NCBI RefSeq assembly: GCF_030499535.1
Contig: NZ_JASTLB010000001.1
Span: 6,386,001-6,450,000 of the forward strand
DNA: 64,000 bases
Direction of reading: 5' to 3'
Source of the DNA: Streptomyces sp. TG1A-8
GTDB lineage: Bacteria > Actinomycetota > Actinomycetes > Streptomycetales > Streptomycetaceae
In this document: positions 44,236 to 52,380 of the stretch, in pieces
How positions within the stretch are numbered: position 1 is the stretch's first letter
Layout of the letters: every line of letters begins with the position of its first letter
The notes under the pieces: model-generated
What the model saw: the letters and a program-made list of their open reading frames with translations, nothing else
Told to the model about the DNA's origin: nothing
Databases searched by the model: none
Translations under genes and position numbers: made by a program

Positions 44236-45444
44236 GTGAAGGTCGTCTGTGTCGGAGGCGGGCCCGCGGGCCTGTACCTCGCCATCCTGCTCAAGCGGCA
44301 GAACCCGTCCCACACCGTCACCGTCCACGAACGCAACCCCGAGGGCTCCACCTACGGGTGGGGCGTCACGTACTGGCAGGGCCTGCTCGACACGCTCCGG
44401 GCGCACGACCCCGAGTCGGCGCGCGCGGTCGAGGAGCACTCGGTGCGCTGGAGCGACGGCGTCGCCCACGTCCGGGACCTGACCACGCGGCACCGCGGTG
44501 ACCAGGGCTACGGCATCGGCCGCCACCGGCTGCTCGAGCTGCTCGCCGCCCGCGCCCGGTCCCTGGGCGTACGGCTGGAGTACGGCAGCGAGATCACTCG
44601 ACCGCCCGCCGGCGCCGACCTCGTCGTGGCCGCCGACGGCGTGCACAGTGCCCTGCGCGGCCGGCACGCCGGGCACTTCGGCACCGAGATCACCGCCGGG
44701 CGCAACCACTACGCCTGGCTCGGCACCACCCGGGTCTTCGACGCCTTCACCTTCGCCTTCACCGAGACCGAACACGGCTGGATCTGGGCCTACGGCTACG
44801 GTTACAGCGGCGACCGCAGCACCTGCGTCGTCGAGTGCTCCCCGCAGACCTTCACCGGCCTCGGCCTGGACCGGGCGGACGAGGGCGAGGGGCTCGCGCT
44901 GCTGGAGAAGCTCTTCGCCGGTGTCCTCGACGGCCACCCCCTCATCAGCCGCTCCCCGGCCGCGGCCGGCGCCGGCTCCCCCTGGCTGAACTTCCGCACC
45001 CTCACCAACCGCCGCTGGCACCACGGCAACCTGGTCCTGATCGGCGACGCCGCCCACACCACCCACTACTCCATCGGCGCGGGCACGACCCTCGCCCTGG
45101 AGGACGCGATGTGCCTCGCCGCCGCCCTGCGCGAGCACCCCGCCCTGCCCCGGGCCCTCGCCGCCTACGAGCGGCGGCGCAGCACCGCCCTGCTCTCCGC
45201 GCAGAGCGCGGCCCGCTACAGCGCCCGGTGGTACGAGAACTTGCCCCGCTACATCAACCTGCCCCCGCACCGCATGTTCGCCCTGCTCGGCCAGCGCCAC
45301 TCACCCCTGCTGCCGTACGTCCCCCCACAGCTGTACTACGGAATCGACAAGGCGGCCGACCGCCTGGAGGTGCTCCGCAGGCTCAAGCGCTGGCTCGGTC
45401 CCCGCGCCGCGCGCGCCCTGCACGCGCGCTCGTCGCGCGGGTGA
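44236..45444 (+). CDS. FAD-dependent monooxygenase (group A)
   Basis: 402 residues from the GTG at 44236, with AGGGG seven bases upstream. FAD-binding VVCVGGGPAGLYLAILLKRQ at residues 3-22, the DG motif LVVAADGVHSALRG, and the GD motif LVLIGDAAHTTHYSIGAGTTLALEDA near 272. The N-terminal SxYGWGVTYWQGLLDTL and whole-protein pattern resemble anthraniloyl/salicylyl-CoA-type hydroxylases. Substrate unknown. It precedes the MFS operon by about 100 bases but has a separate promoter downstream, so it is probably not part of that operon. Confidence 0.82.
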   Translation: MKVVCVGGGPAGLYLAILLKRQNPSHTVTVHERNPEGSTYGWGVTYWQGLLDTLRAHDPESARAVEEHSVRWSDGVAHVRDLTTRHRGDQGYGIGRHRLLELLAARARSLGVRLEYGSEITRPPAGADLVVAADGVHSALRGRHAGHFGTEITAGRNHYAWLGTTRVFDAFTFAFTETEHGWIWAYGYGYSGDRSTCVVECSPQTFTGLGLDRADEGEGLALLEKLFAGVLDGHPLISRSPAAAGAGSPWLNFRTLTNRRWHHGNLVLIGDAAHTTHYSIGAGTTLALEDAMCLAAALREHPALPRALAAYERRRSTALLSAQSAARYSARWYENLPRYINLPPHRMFALLGQRHSPLLPYVPPQLYYGIDKAADRLEVLRRLKRWLGPRAARALHARSSRG

Positions 45445-45459
45445 GCGCCCGGTGGTGCG

Positions 45460-45488
45460 TTGGTGAATGGCCATTCACTCGATAAGGT
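45460..45488 (+). promoter_or_regulatory. Promoter of the MFS-TetR operon
   Basis: TTGGTG (45460-45465), a 17-base spacer and TAAGGT (45483-45488), about 55 bases before the ATG. One operator lies inside the spacer and another overlaps the -10, which suits tight repression. Confidence 0.6.
45463..45478. promoter_or_regulatory. TetR operator 1 (GTGAATGGCCATTCAC)
   Basis: Perfect 16-bp palindrome located between the -35 and -10 elements of the MFS promoter. Its half-site GTGAAT recurs in operator 2 with the same orientation. Confidence 0.75.
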
Positions 45489-45503
45489 GAATTGTCATTC
45501 ACC
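45486..45503. promoter_or_regulatory. TetR operator 2 (GGTGAAT-TGTC-ATTCACC)
   Basis: 7-bp perfect arms around a 4-base centre, overlapping the -10. Its centre is 24 bases from that of operator 1. It ends 38 bases before the MFS start. Confidence 0.75.
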
Positions 45504-45541
45504 TCCGTGCCGCCGCGCCGCCACCGTCCGCAGGAGTGCCC

Positions 45542-47035
45542 ATGGACCAGCCCGCCCCGATACCCCAGCCGTCCGGCACCCCCGCCGGCGCGACCCGGTT
45601 GCGGGACCGTCTCACCATCCCGGTGCTGGCGTCGGGCGGCATCCTGATGGCCGTCATGCAGACCGTGGTCGTCCCGCTGCTGCCGGACCTGCCCCGGCTG
45701 ACCGGGGCGTCGGCGGCCAGCGTCTCCTGGATGGTCACCGCGACCCTGCTCGCCGGCGCGGTGCTCACCCCGGTGCTCGGACGGGCGGGCGACATGTACG
45801 GCAAGCGCCGCGTGCTCACCGCCGCGCTCGCCCTGATGACCGTCGGCTCGGTGATGTGCGCGCTGTCCTCCGACATCGGCGTGCTCATCGCGGCCCGCGC
45901 GCTCCAGGGAGCCGCCGCGTCCGTCGTCCCGCTGTCGATCAGCATCCTGCGGGACGAACTGCCGCCCGAGCGCCGCGGGTCGGCCGTGGCGCTGATGAGT
46001 TCCACGGTCGGCATCGGCGCGGCCCTCGGCCTGCCGCTGGCCGCGCTGGTCGTCCAGTACGCCGACTGGCACACCATGTTCTGGCTGACCAGCGCCCTGG
46101 GCGCGCTCGGGGTGACGGCCACCTGGTGGGCGGTGAAGGAGTCGCCCGTGCGCGAGCCGGGCCGCTTCGACGTCCTCGGCGCGCTGGGGCTGGCCGCCGC
46201 CTTGGTGTGCCTGCTGCTCGGCGTCTCCCAGGGCGGCCAGTGGGGCTGGGGGAGCCCCCGGATCCTCGGGCTGTTCCTCGCGTCCGTCGTCGTGCTGGCC
46301 CTGTGGTGGCGGTGGCAGCTGCGCGTGCAGCGGCCGCTGGTCGACCTGCGCCTGGTCACCCGGCCGCGGGTCGGGCTGTCCCACGTGGCGGCCCTGCTGA
46401 CCGGGTTCGCCTTCTACGCCAACACGCTCGTGACCGCCCAGCTGGTGCAGGCGCCGAAGGCCACCGGGTACGGCCTCGGGCTGTCGCTCGTGGCCACCGG
46501 TCTGTGCCTGCTCCCCAGCGGCGTCACCATGCTGCTCTTCTCGCCCCTGTCCGCCCGCATCTCGGCCTCCCGGGGCCCGCGCATCACCCTCGCCGTCGGT
46601 GCCGCCGTCATCGCCTGCGGTTACGTGCTCCGCATCGCCGACAGCCGCGACCTGTGGATGATCGTCCTGGGGGCCACGGTGGTGGCCACCGGCACCACCC
46701 TCGCCTACTCCGCGCTCCCCACCCTCATCCTGCGCGCCGTCCCGGCCGGGCAGACCGCCTCCTCCAACGGCGTCAACGTCCTGATGCGCACCATCGGGCA
46801 GGCCACCTCCAGCGCCGCCGTCGCCGCCGTGCTCGTGCACCACTCCAGCCCGGTCGGCGGCGTCCCGGTACCGACGCTGCGCGGCTACCTGCTGGCGTTC
46901 GCGATGGCGGGCGCGGTCGCCGTCGCGGCCTGCGCGGCGGCCCTGTCCATCCCGGGCGACGCCTCCTCCGACGGCACCCGGCGTCTGCGCGGGGCCGCCC
47001 GGGGCGCCCGCGACGAGGCGATGGAGGGAGCATGA
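45542..47035 (+). CDS. MFS transporter of DHA2 type (multidrug efflux)
   Basis: 497 residues from the ATG at 45542, with AGGAG five bases upstream. About 14 hydrophobic segments are expected. The MFS loop motif is LGRAGDMYGKRRVLTAAL near residues 79-96, and motif C-like VGIGAALGLPLAALVVQ is near 157-173, both features of proton-driven drug exporters. It is co-transcribed with a TetR regulator (ATGA overlap), and the promoter carries two operators. The pumped compound is unknown. Confidence 0.88.
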   Translation: MDQPAPIPQPSGTPAGATRLRDRLTIPVLASGGILMAVMQTVVVPLLPDLPRLTGASAASVSWMVTATLLAGAVLTPVLGRAGDMYGKRRVLTAALALMTVGSVMCALSSDIGVLIAARALQGAAASVVPLSISILRDELPPERRGSAVALMSSTVGIGAALGLPLAALVVQYADWHTMFWLTSALGALGVTATWWAVKESPVREPGRFDVLGALGLAAALVCLLLGVSQGGQWGWGSPRILGLFLASVVVLALWWRWQLRVQRPLVDLRLVTRPRVGLSHVAALLTGFAFYANTLVTAQLVQAPKATGYGLGLSLVATGLCLLPSGVTMLLFSPLSARISASRGPRITLAVGAAVIACGYVLRIADSRDLWMIVLGATVVATGTTLAYSALPTLILRAVPAGQTASSNGVNVLMRTIGQATSSAAVAAVLVHHSSPVGGVPVPTLRGYLLAFAMAGAVAVAACAAALSIPGDASSDGTRRLRGAARGARDEAMEGA

Positions 47036-47754
47036 GGGCCGTGAGCACCCCACCCGGCCCCCGGCCGGCGGCCCCCGGCGCCCCGGCCCCGGAACCCGCG
47101 CCCGGCACGGACGCCCCCGCACACCGCGATTCCGCCCCCGTGCCCGGCGGCGCCCCCGCAGACCGCGGGACGACCGGGGCCGCCGCTCCCGGCCGCCGGG
47201 ACGCCGAGGCCACCAAGGCGGCCATCCTCAGGGCCGCCCGGTACTTCCTGGCCCGGCACGCGCACGCGGACATCACGCTCAGGGCGGTCGCCGAACGGGC
47301 CGGTGTCAGCCCGCCGCTGGTCCTGAAGTACTTCGGCAGCAGGGACGCCCTCTTCGCCCGCGTGATGTCCTTCGACACCGACGCGGACGAACTGCTGGCC
47401 GCACCCCTGGAGGACCTGGGCCGGCACATGGTCCGGCACGTCCTGACCAGCCAGCGCGACCGGGGTGCGGACCCGCTGCTGCGCATCGCCTTCGCCCCGC
47501 TGCACGGCGCGCACGGCGACGTCCTGCGCGCCAACTTCCGCGCCCAGGTGACCGACCGGCTCGCCGCCCGGCTCACCGGCCCGGAAGCGGCCCTGCGCGC
47601 CGAACTGGCCGTCGCCGCCCTGCTGGGCCTCGGCGTCATGTACGGCATCGCACGCGGACCCCGGTTGCGGGAGGCCGACGCGGAGGCTCTCGCCGACCGC
47701 TACGGGCCGCTCGTGCAGGCGCAGTTGACGCCCGGGCCTGACGCCCGGGCCTGA
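47032..47754 (+). CDS. TetR family regulator of the efflux operon
   Basis: 240 residues from the ATG at 47032, overlapping the MFS stop by 4 bases with GGAGGGAG upstream. A Pro/Ala-rich N-terminal extension of about 55 residues precedes the HTH (TKAAILRAARYFLARHAHADITLRAVAERAGVSPPLVLKYFGSRDAL). The C-terminal ligand domain is typical. It very likely binds the two GTGAAT...ATTCAC operators before the MFS gene. The last codons enter a 13-bp tandem repeat, so the C-terminus (GPDARA) depends on the repeat phase. Confidence 0.88.
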   Translation: MRAVSTPPGPRPAAPGAPAPEPAPGTDAPAHRDSAPVPGGAPADRGTTGAAAPGRRDAEATKAAILRAARYFLARHAHADITLRAVAERAGVSPPLVLKYFGSRDALFARVMSFDTDADELLAAPLEDLGRHMVRHVLTSQRDRGADPLLRIAFAPLHGAHGDVLRANFRAQVTDRLAARLTGPEAALRAELAVAALLGLGVMYGIARGPRLREADAEALADRYGPLVQAQLTPGPDARA

Positions 47755-47800
47755 CGCCCGGGCCTGACGCCCGGGCCTGACGCCCGGGCCTGACGCCCGG
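47726..47800. repeat. 13-bp minisatellite overlapping the TetR 3' end
   Basis: Five identical TGACGCCCGGGCC units plus a 10-base partial unit. Each unit contains the palindrome GCCCGGGC and a TGA. Since 13 is not a multiple of three, changes in copy number upstream of the stop would shift the frame at the C-terminus. The TetR stop is the TGA of the third unit (47752-47754). Confidence 0.95.
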
Positions 47801-47911
47801 CGGCCGGCCGGCGCCCGCCGGTGACCTCCGGCACCGTGATCGCCCGGCCGGGCGGCCCGGGCACCGGGAGGGCCCGCCCCCCCGCACCGGGCGGGATGAC
47901 ACACTGACGCC

Positions 47912-48895
47912 ATGGACGAACGCGTAATCGGCAGGTCGGGGCAGTGGGTATCCGTCGTCGGGCTCGGCACGTGGCAGTTGGGCGCCGACTGGGGCGACGT
48001 GGACGACACGGAGGCCCTGTCCGTACTGGAGGCGGCGGCCGAGTCGGGGGTCACCTTCTTCGACACCGCCGATGTCTACGGAGACGGGCGCAGCGAGCAG
48101 ACCATCGCCACCTTCCTGCGCAGCCGGCCCGACCTGCACGTGCTGGTGGCCACCAAGATGGGCCGCCGGGTCGACCAGATCCCCGGGAACTACGTCCTGG
48201 ACAACTTCCGGGCCTGGAACGACCGCTCCCGCCGCAACCTCGGCGTGGACCGCCTCGACCTGGTGCAGCTGCACTGCCCGCCCACCGCCGTCTACTCCTC
48301 CGACGAGGTGTTCGACGCCCTCGACACCCTGGTGGCCGAGGAGCGGATCGCCGCGTACGGCGTGAGCGTGGAGACCTGCGCCGAGGCGCTGGCGGCCATC
48401 GCCCGGCCGAACGTGGCGAGCGTGCAGATCATCCTCAACCCGTTCCGCATGAAGCCCCTGTACGAGGTGCTGCCGGCGGCCCGGGAGGCCGGCGTCGGCA
48501 TCATCGCGCGCGTGCCCCTGGCCTCCGGCCTGCTGTCCGGCAAGTACACCGAGGACACGGTCTTCGCGGCCAACGACCACCGCACCTTCAACCGGCACGG
48601 GGAGGCCTTCGACCAGGGCGAGACCTTCGCCGGCGTCGACTACGCGACCGGCGTCGAGGCCGCCGCCGAGTTCGCCGCGCTCGCCCCCGAGGGTTACACG
48701 CCGGCCCAGCTGGCGCTGCGCTGGATCATCGAGCAGCCCGGCGTGACCACGGTCATCCCCGGCGCCCGCAACCCCGGGCAGGCCCGCGCCAACGCGGCCG
48801 CCGCCAAGCTGCCCGCGCCGCCCGGGCAGACCCTCACCGCGATCCGCGACGTGTACGAGCGCCGCGTCAAGGACCAGGTCGAACACCGCTGGTGA
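47912..48895 (+). CDS. Aldo-keto reductase
   Basis: 327 residues. Catalytic residues are in VTFFDTADVYGDGRSEQTIA (Asp, Tyr near 50-55), VLVATKMGR (Lys) and DLVQLHCPP (His). The C-terminal NADPH-binding part is TTVIPGARNPGQARANAAA. The substrate is unknown. It is not closely similar to the aldo-keto reductase at 36895 (different active-site context). The gene is complete and monocistronic. Confidence 0.88.
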   Translation: MDERVIGRSGQWVSVVGLGTWQLGADWGDVDDTEALSVLEAAAESGVTFFDTADVYGDGRSEQTIATFLRSRPDLHVLVATKMGRRVDQIPGNYVLDNFRAWNDRSRRNLGVDRLDLVQLHCPPTAVYSSDEVFDALDTLVAEERIAAYGVSVETCAEALAAIARPNVASVQIILNPFRMKPLYEVLPAAREAGVGIIARVPLASGLLSGKYTEDTVFAANDHRTFNRHGEAFDQGETFAGVDYATGVEAAAEFAALAPEGYTPAQLALRWIIEQPGVTTVIPGARNPGQARANAAAAKLPAPPGQTLTAIRDVYERRVKDQVEHRW

Positions 48896-48979
48896 GCGCA
48901 GGGTGCGGCCGGGGCGGGCGCGCCACCGCCGGCGACCGTCCCCCGTTTGAACGAACGTGCGGGCGGTTACACGCACCGC

Positions 48980-49471
48980 ATGACGCAGCAGGACACGCGC
49001 AGGGGGCGGAACGAGACCGCGGAGGAACGGGCCGACCGGATGTGGGGTGAACTCATCCAGGAGGTCCGGGTGGCCCAGACGGGCGTGCAGATCCTCTTCG
49101 GTTTCCTGTTGACGGTCGTCTTCCAGCCCAAGTACGCCCAGCTCGCCCAGGTGGACCAGGTGATCTACATCGTGACCGTGGTGCTGGGCGCGTGCGCCAC
49201 CGGCGCCCTCATCGGCCCGGTCTCCCTGCACCGCCTGGTATCCGGCCGCAGGGTCAAACCGCAGGCGGTGCGGCTGGCGTCCCGGATGACGTTCGTCGGC
49301 CTGGTCCTGCTGCTCGCCACGATGACCTCGTCCCTGCTGCTGATCATGCGGGTGGCCACGCACGACGGCTACGTGCCCTACCTCGTCACGGCCGTCGTCG
49401 CCTGGTACCTGACCTGCTGGTACGGGCTGCCGCTGTGGGCCCGCCGCAAGTACAGCCGGTCGGGTGACTAG
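48980..49471 (+). CDS. DUF6328-type membrane protein
   Basis: 163 residues from the ATG at 48980. A TTG 33 bases earlier is an alternative; neither has a clear ribosome site. An acidic N-terminus (NETAEERADRMWGELIQEVRVAQTGVQILFGFLLTVVF) is followed by four hydrophobic segments (residues about 36-53, 67-90, 112-133, 139-155). The pattern matches DUF6328 proteins of Actinobacteria, whose function is unknown. Confidence 0.75.
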   Translation: MTQQDTRRGRNETAEERADRMWGELIQEVRVAQTGVQILFGFLLTVVFQPKYAQLAQVDQVIYIVTVVLGACATGALIGPVSLHRLVSGRRVKPQAVRLASRMTFVGLVLLLATMTSSLLLIMRVATHDGYVPYLVTAVVAWYLTCWYGLPLWARRKYSRSGD

Positions 49472-49965
49472 CGCTCCGGCCGCAACGGGTTCGCCGGACC
49501 GGACGATCAGGGCCGTGACGACGAGCGGCCGGCCTCCCCGTCGCAGGCCCCGTCCGCCACGGCCCTCGGCGCGTTCGCGCCGCCGGCGGACGGCTCCGGC
49601 GGCGCGGCGCACGGCGGGCACCCCGGACCCCCAGGGCCGGGTCCACCCGCGGAAGGGTGTGCCTGGACCTGTCCCAGGTGATCGTGGAGCATCCGGTCGT
49701 CGCCACGCAGCCGCGGCTCGGAACCGGCGGGGCCGGGATCACGGTGCCTCGCGACGCGGTCGTCGACGCCGAGAGCCTGCGCACGGGGTGGCGGGACCCG
49801 CGCTACGGGTCCCGCGGCGCTCCGGCCCCGGCGGGCCGAGGATCCGCATCCCCCGGACCATGGGGTCCGGACGACCGGGGGGATCCGCCACGCCCGGCGC
49901 CGGGGCTCCCCTGTCCCCGGACGGGACGGGCCCGGTCACCGCGTCTCCAGCGGTCGGACCGGACG
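49472..49965. other. Intergenic region with a coding-like segment and a hairpin
   Basis: 494 bases between convergent genes. A plus frame from the GTG at 49657 reads VCLDLSQVIVEHPVVATQPR, then LGTGGAGITVPRDAVVDAES, with strong third-position G/C until about 49820. It then degenerates into a Pro/Gly/Arg stretch. It has no recognised domain and may be a remnant gene. A hairpin at 49791-49815 lies at the end of that segment. Confidence 0.4.
49791..49815. terminator. Terminator-like hairpin
   Basis: GCGGGACCCG-CGCTA-CGGGTCCCGC, a perfect 10-bp stem with a 5-base loop. It could serve the DUF6328 gene on the plus strand or the DUF2238 gene on the minus strand. Confidence 0.6.
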
Positions 49966-50664
49966 TCACCGCGCGTCCGGTCGCCACGACCACCGGCCCG
50001 GCGAACCCGCGCGCTGACGGTACCCGCCGGCCGTGCGGGACGCCAGGGACGCCAGCTGACGGTCGTGCGCCCTGCTGAGCAGCAGCAGCGAGAGCACCGC
50101 GCCGACCAGCGCGCAGCACATGTCCCACTGGGTGTCCCACACATCGCCCTGGGTGGCGAGGAACGCGTCGGCGCCGTGTCCGGCGGTCTCGGCCGCCAGC
50201 CACTCCAGCAGCTCGAAGCAGGCGCTGAAGGCGAGGCAGGCGCACACGGTGAGCGGGGCGAGCCAGCGGCTGCCGCGCAGCGGCGAGGTGCGGGAGAGTA
50301 GTTCGCGCACGAGGACGGCGGGCACGAAGCCCTGCATCAGGTGCCCGAACCTGTCGTAGGGGTTGCGGGACAGACCGAGGGCGTCCCGCGCCCAGTCGCC
50401 CGCCGGCACCTGAGCGTACGTGTAGTGGCCGCCGATCGCGAGGACCAGCGCGTGCGCGGCCAGCAGCCCGCACAGCAGCCCCGTCAGCGGGAAGCGCCGC
50501 CAGGCCAGCACCGCCACGGGCAGCCCGGCCAGCGCCCAGAACGTCTCCAGGAACCAGGTCGTACGATCACGCGCGCCCCACGCCGACACGGCGAGGCCCA
50601 CGGCCACCACGGCGGCGAACAGGGCGGGCGGCACGCGGCGCGGGACGGAATGCAGTGCGGTCAT
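49966..50664 (-). CDS. DUF2238/YjdF-type membrane protein
   Basis: 232 residues from the ATG at 50664, with AGGAG seven bases upstream. About six transmembrane segments. The family marks are GGHYTYAQVPAGDW, YDRFGHLMQGFVPAVLVREL and the C-terminal ACFELLEWLAAETAGHGADAF followed by ATQGDVWDTQWDMCCALVGA, with conserved acidic and His residues on one face. Function unknown. The C-terminal tail after the last membrane segment is Arg/Ser-rich. Confidence 0.85.
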   Translation of the reverse strand: MTALHSVPRRVPPALFAAVVAVGLAVSAWGARDRTTWFLETFWALAGLPVAVLAWRRFPLTGLLCGLLAAHALVLAIGGHYTYAQVPAGDWARDALGLSRNPYDRFGHLMQGFVPAVLVRELLSRTSPLRGSRWLAPLTVCACLAFSACFELLEWLAAETAGHGADAFLATQGDVWDTQWDMCCALVGAVLSLLLLSRAHDRQLASLASRTAGGYRQRAGSPGRWSWRPDAR

Positions 50665-50739
50665 GCGGGGCTCCTCGGCCGTGCGGGTCTGCGGAGCCCT
50701 CATGCTGGTGCCGCCGGGCGGGCACGGGCATGAGTACCG

Positions 50740-51168
50740 CTACTCAGCCCGCGAGAGGATTTCCGCCAGGAACGCGTCCACGCGGACCTGCTCCCGGCCG
50801 GGGGGCACCAGCTCGCGGGTCTCGCGCAGGAACGCGGCGATCGCGGGCGCCCAGGCGGACACCACGGCGTGGTGCCGGCTCCCGTCGGGCCGGAAGTCCC
50901 CGAGGAACTCGATGCGCAGCTCACGCCACGGTCCGGTGGCGACCGGGCGCAGCCGCACGTCGCCGATGCCGACCGGCCTGGTCAGACCGTCCTGCAGCAT
51001 CTCCCGGTCCAGCCGCCACTGGGCCAGCACGTGGCCGTCGTGGCCGAACACGGCGGTGACGGCGAACGGGTCGTCGGCGTCGTAACTCAGGTGGGCGAGC
51101 ACGGGGCACCGTTCGGTGCCTTCCGCGCTCAGCTGCACCACCAGGGTCTTGTGCACGAGGGGGTTCAC
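50740..51168 (-). CDS. SsgA-like (SALP) protein, second copy
   Basis: 142 residues from a GTG at 51168 with GGAGG seven bases upstream. Family pattern: CPVLAHLSYDADDPFAVTAVFGHDG, VLAQWRLDREMLQDGL, GIGDVRLRPV, ELRIEFLGDFRPDGSRHHAVVSAWAPAIAAFLRET. It differs clearly from the SALP at 15720 and is presumably another paralogue. Likely role in sporulation-specific division or wall turnover. It lies between membrane protein and oxidoreductase genes with no operon partner. Confidence 0.85.
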   Translation of the reverse strand: MNPLVHKTLVVQLSAEGTERCPVLAHLSYDADDPFAVTAVFGHDGHVLAQWRLDREMLQDGLTRPVGIGDVRLRPVATGPWRELRIEFLGDFRPDGSRHHAVVSAWAPAIAAFLRETRELVPPGREQVRVDAFLAEILSRAE

Positions 51169-51281
51169 GCGAGGCCTCCGGGAACGTGGGCGTAGGGCGC
51201 TCTAATACCCCGGTACCGGCCAAGATGCTCCCTCGCGCGGCCGAATTTCGTTCCTGCCGGGACGATGCCCGCCGCCGGCGG

Positions 51282-52253
51282 TCAGTCGAGCGCCTCGCGC
51301 AGGGCGGGCAGCAGGGTCTTCGCCGACCAGTCCAGGAACTGCGGCTGCGAGTCGCCGCCGATCTGCACCAGCGCGATCTCGTCGAACCCCGCCTCGGCGT
51401 AGGGCCGCACGGCCTCGACGAAGGCGTCCGGGTCGTCGCCGCACGGGATGGCGGAGGCGACGTCGTCGGGGGTCACGAACCGGGTCGCCGCCTCGAAGGA
51501 GTCCGGGTGCGGCAGCTCGGCGTTCACCTTCCAGCCGAGGCCGAACCAGCGGAACTGGGCGTGCGCCCGTTTGACGGCCGTGTCCCGGTCGGTGTCGTAG
51601 CACACCGGCAGCTGGCCCACGCGGGGCTTGCCCGTGCCGCCGTGCCGGTCGAAGGACTCCAGCAGCCCCGCCTTCGGCTCGGTGGCGATGACCAGGTCCG
51701 CCAGCTTCCCGGCGAGCGCGCAGGACCGTTCGCCGGAGACGGCGATACCGATCGGCACGGGCTGGTCCGGCAGGTCCCACAACCGGGCCGACTCCACGTC
51801 GTAGTGCGTGCCGTGGTGGGTGACGTGCCCGCCGTCGAACAGCGCGCGGATGATCTCCACCGCCTCCTCGAGCATCTCGTGGCGCACGTCCACCGGGGGC
51901 CAGCCGCCGCCCACCACGTGCTCGTTGAGGTTCTCACCGGCGCCCAGCCCGAGCCGGAACCTGCCCTCGGACAGCAACTGCATGGTCGCCGCCTTCTGCG
52001 CCACCACCGCCGGGTGGTAGCGGACCAGGGGACAGGTCACGTACGTCATCAGCGGAATCCGCGAGGTGGCCTGCGCGGCGGCGCCCAGCACGCTCCACGC
52101 GTAGGGCGCGTGGCCCTGGGAGCGCAGCCAGGGGAAGTAGTGGTCCGAGGTCACCGAGAAGTCGAAGCCCGCCTCCTCGGCCCGCACCACGTGGTCGACG
52201 AGGTCACGGGGACCGGCCTGCTCGGTCATCATCGTGTATCCGATTTGCACCAT
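51282..52253 (-). CDS. LLM class F420-dependent oxidoreductase
   Basis: 323 residues of the luciferase-like TIM barrel: IGYTMMTEQAGPRDLVDHVV followed by RAEEAGFDFSVTSDHYFPW, then YVTCPLVRYHPAVVAQKAATMQLLSEGRFRLGLGAGENLNEH, and GIAVSGERSCALAGKLADLVI. The pattern (SDHYFPW, GAGENLNEH) is that of the F420-dependent glucose-6-phosphate dehydrogenase-like group. It uses reduced or oxidised F420; the substrate is unknown. The gene is complete, with a weak ribosome site. Confidence 0.85.
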   Translation of the reverse strand: MVQIGYTMMTEQAGPRDLVDHVVRAEEAGFDFSVTSDHYFPWLRSQGHAPYAWSVLGAAAQATSRIPLMTYVTCPLVRYHPAVVAQKAATMQLLSEGRFRLGLGAGENLNEHVVGGGWPPVDVRHEMLEEAVEIIRALFDGGHVTHHGTHYDVESARLWDLPDQPVPIGIAVSGERSCALAGKLADLVIATEPKAGLLESFDRHGGTGKPRVGQLPVCYDTDRDTAVKRAHAQFRWFGLGWKVNAELPHPDSFEAATRFVTPDDVASAIPCGDDPDAFVEAVRPYAEAGFDEIALVQIGGDSQPQFLDWSAKTLLPALREALD

Positions 52254-52380
52254 ACCGAGCGGGTCCCCGGACTTCCGCCCGGAAAACGGCCGCGGGAGGG
52301 GTCCGGCCCTCCGGTCCCCGGACGGCGGCCGCCGCGGGTCCGGTTCCGCGTCGTCGCGCGCCCCGGGGCGGACCGGGCGG

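Noticed and set aside
47726..47800. 13-bp array as a CRISPR
   Set aside because: Units are contiguous with no unique spacers and no cas genes are present; it is a minisatellite.
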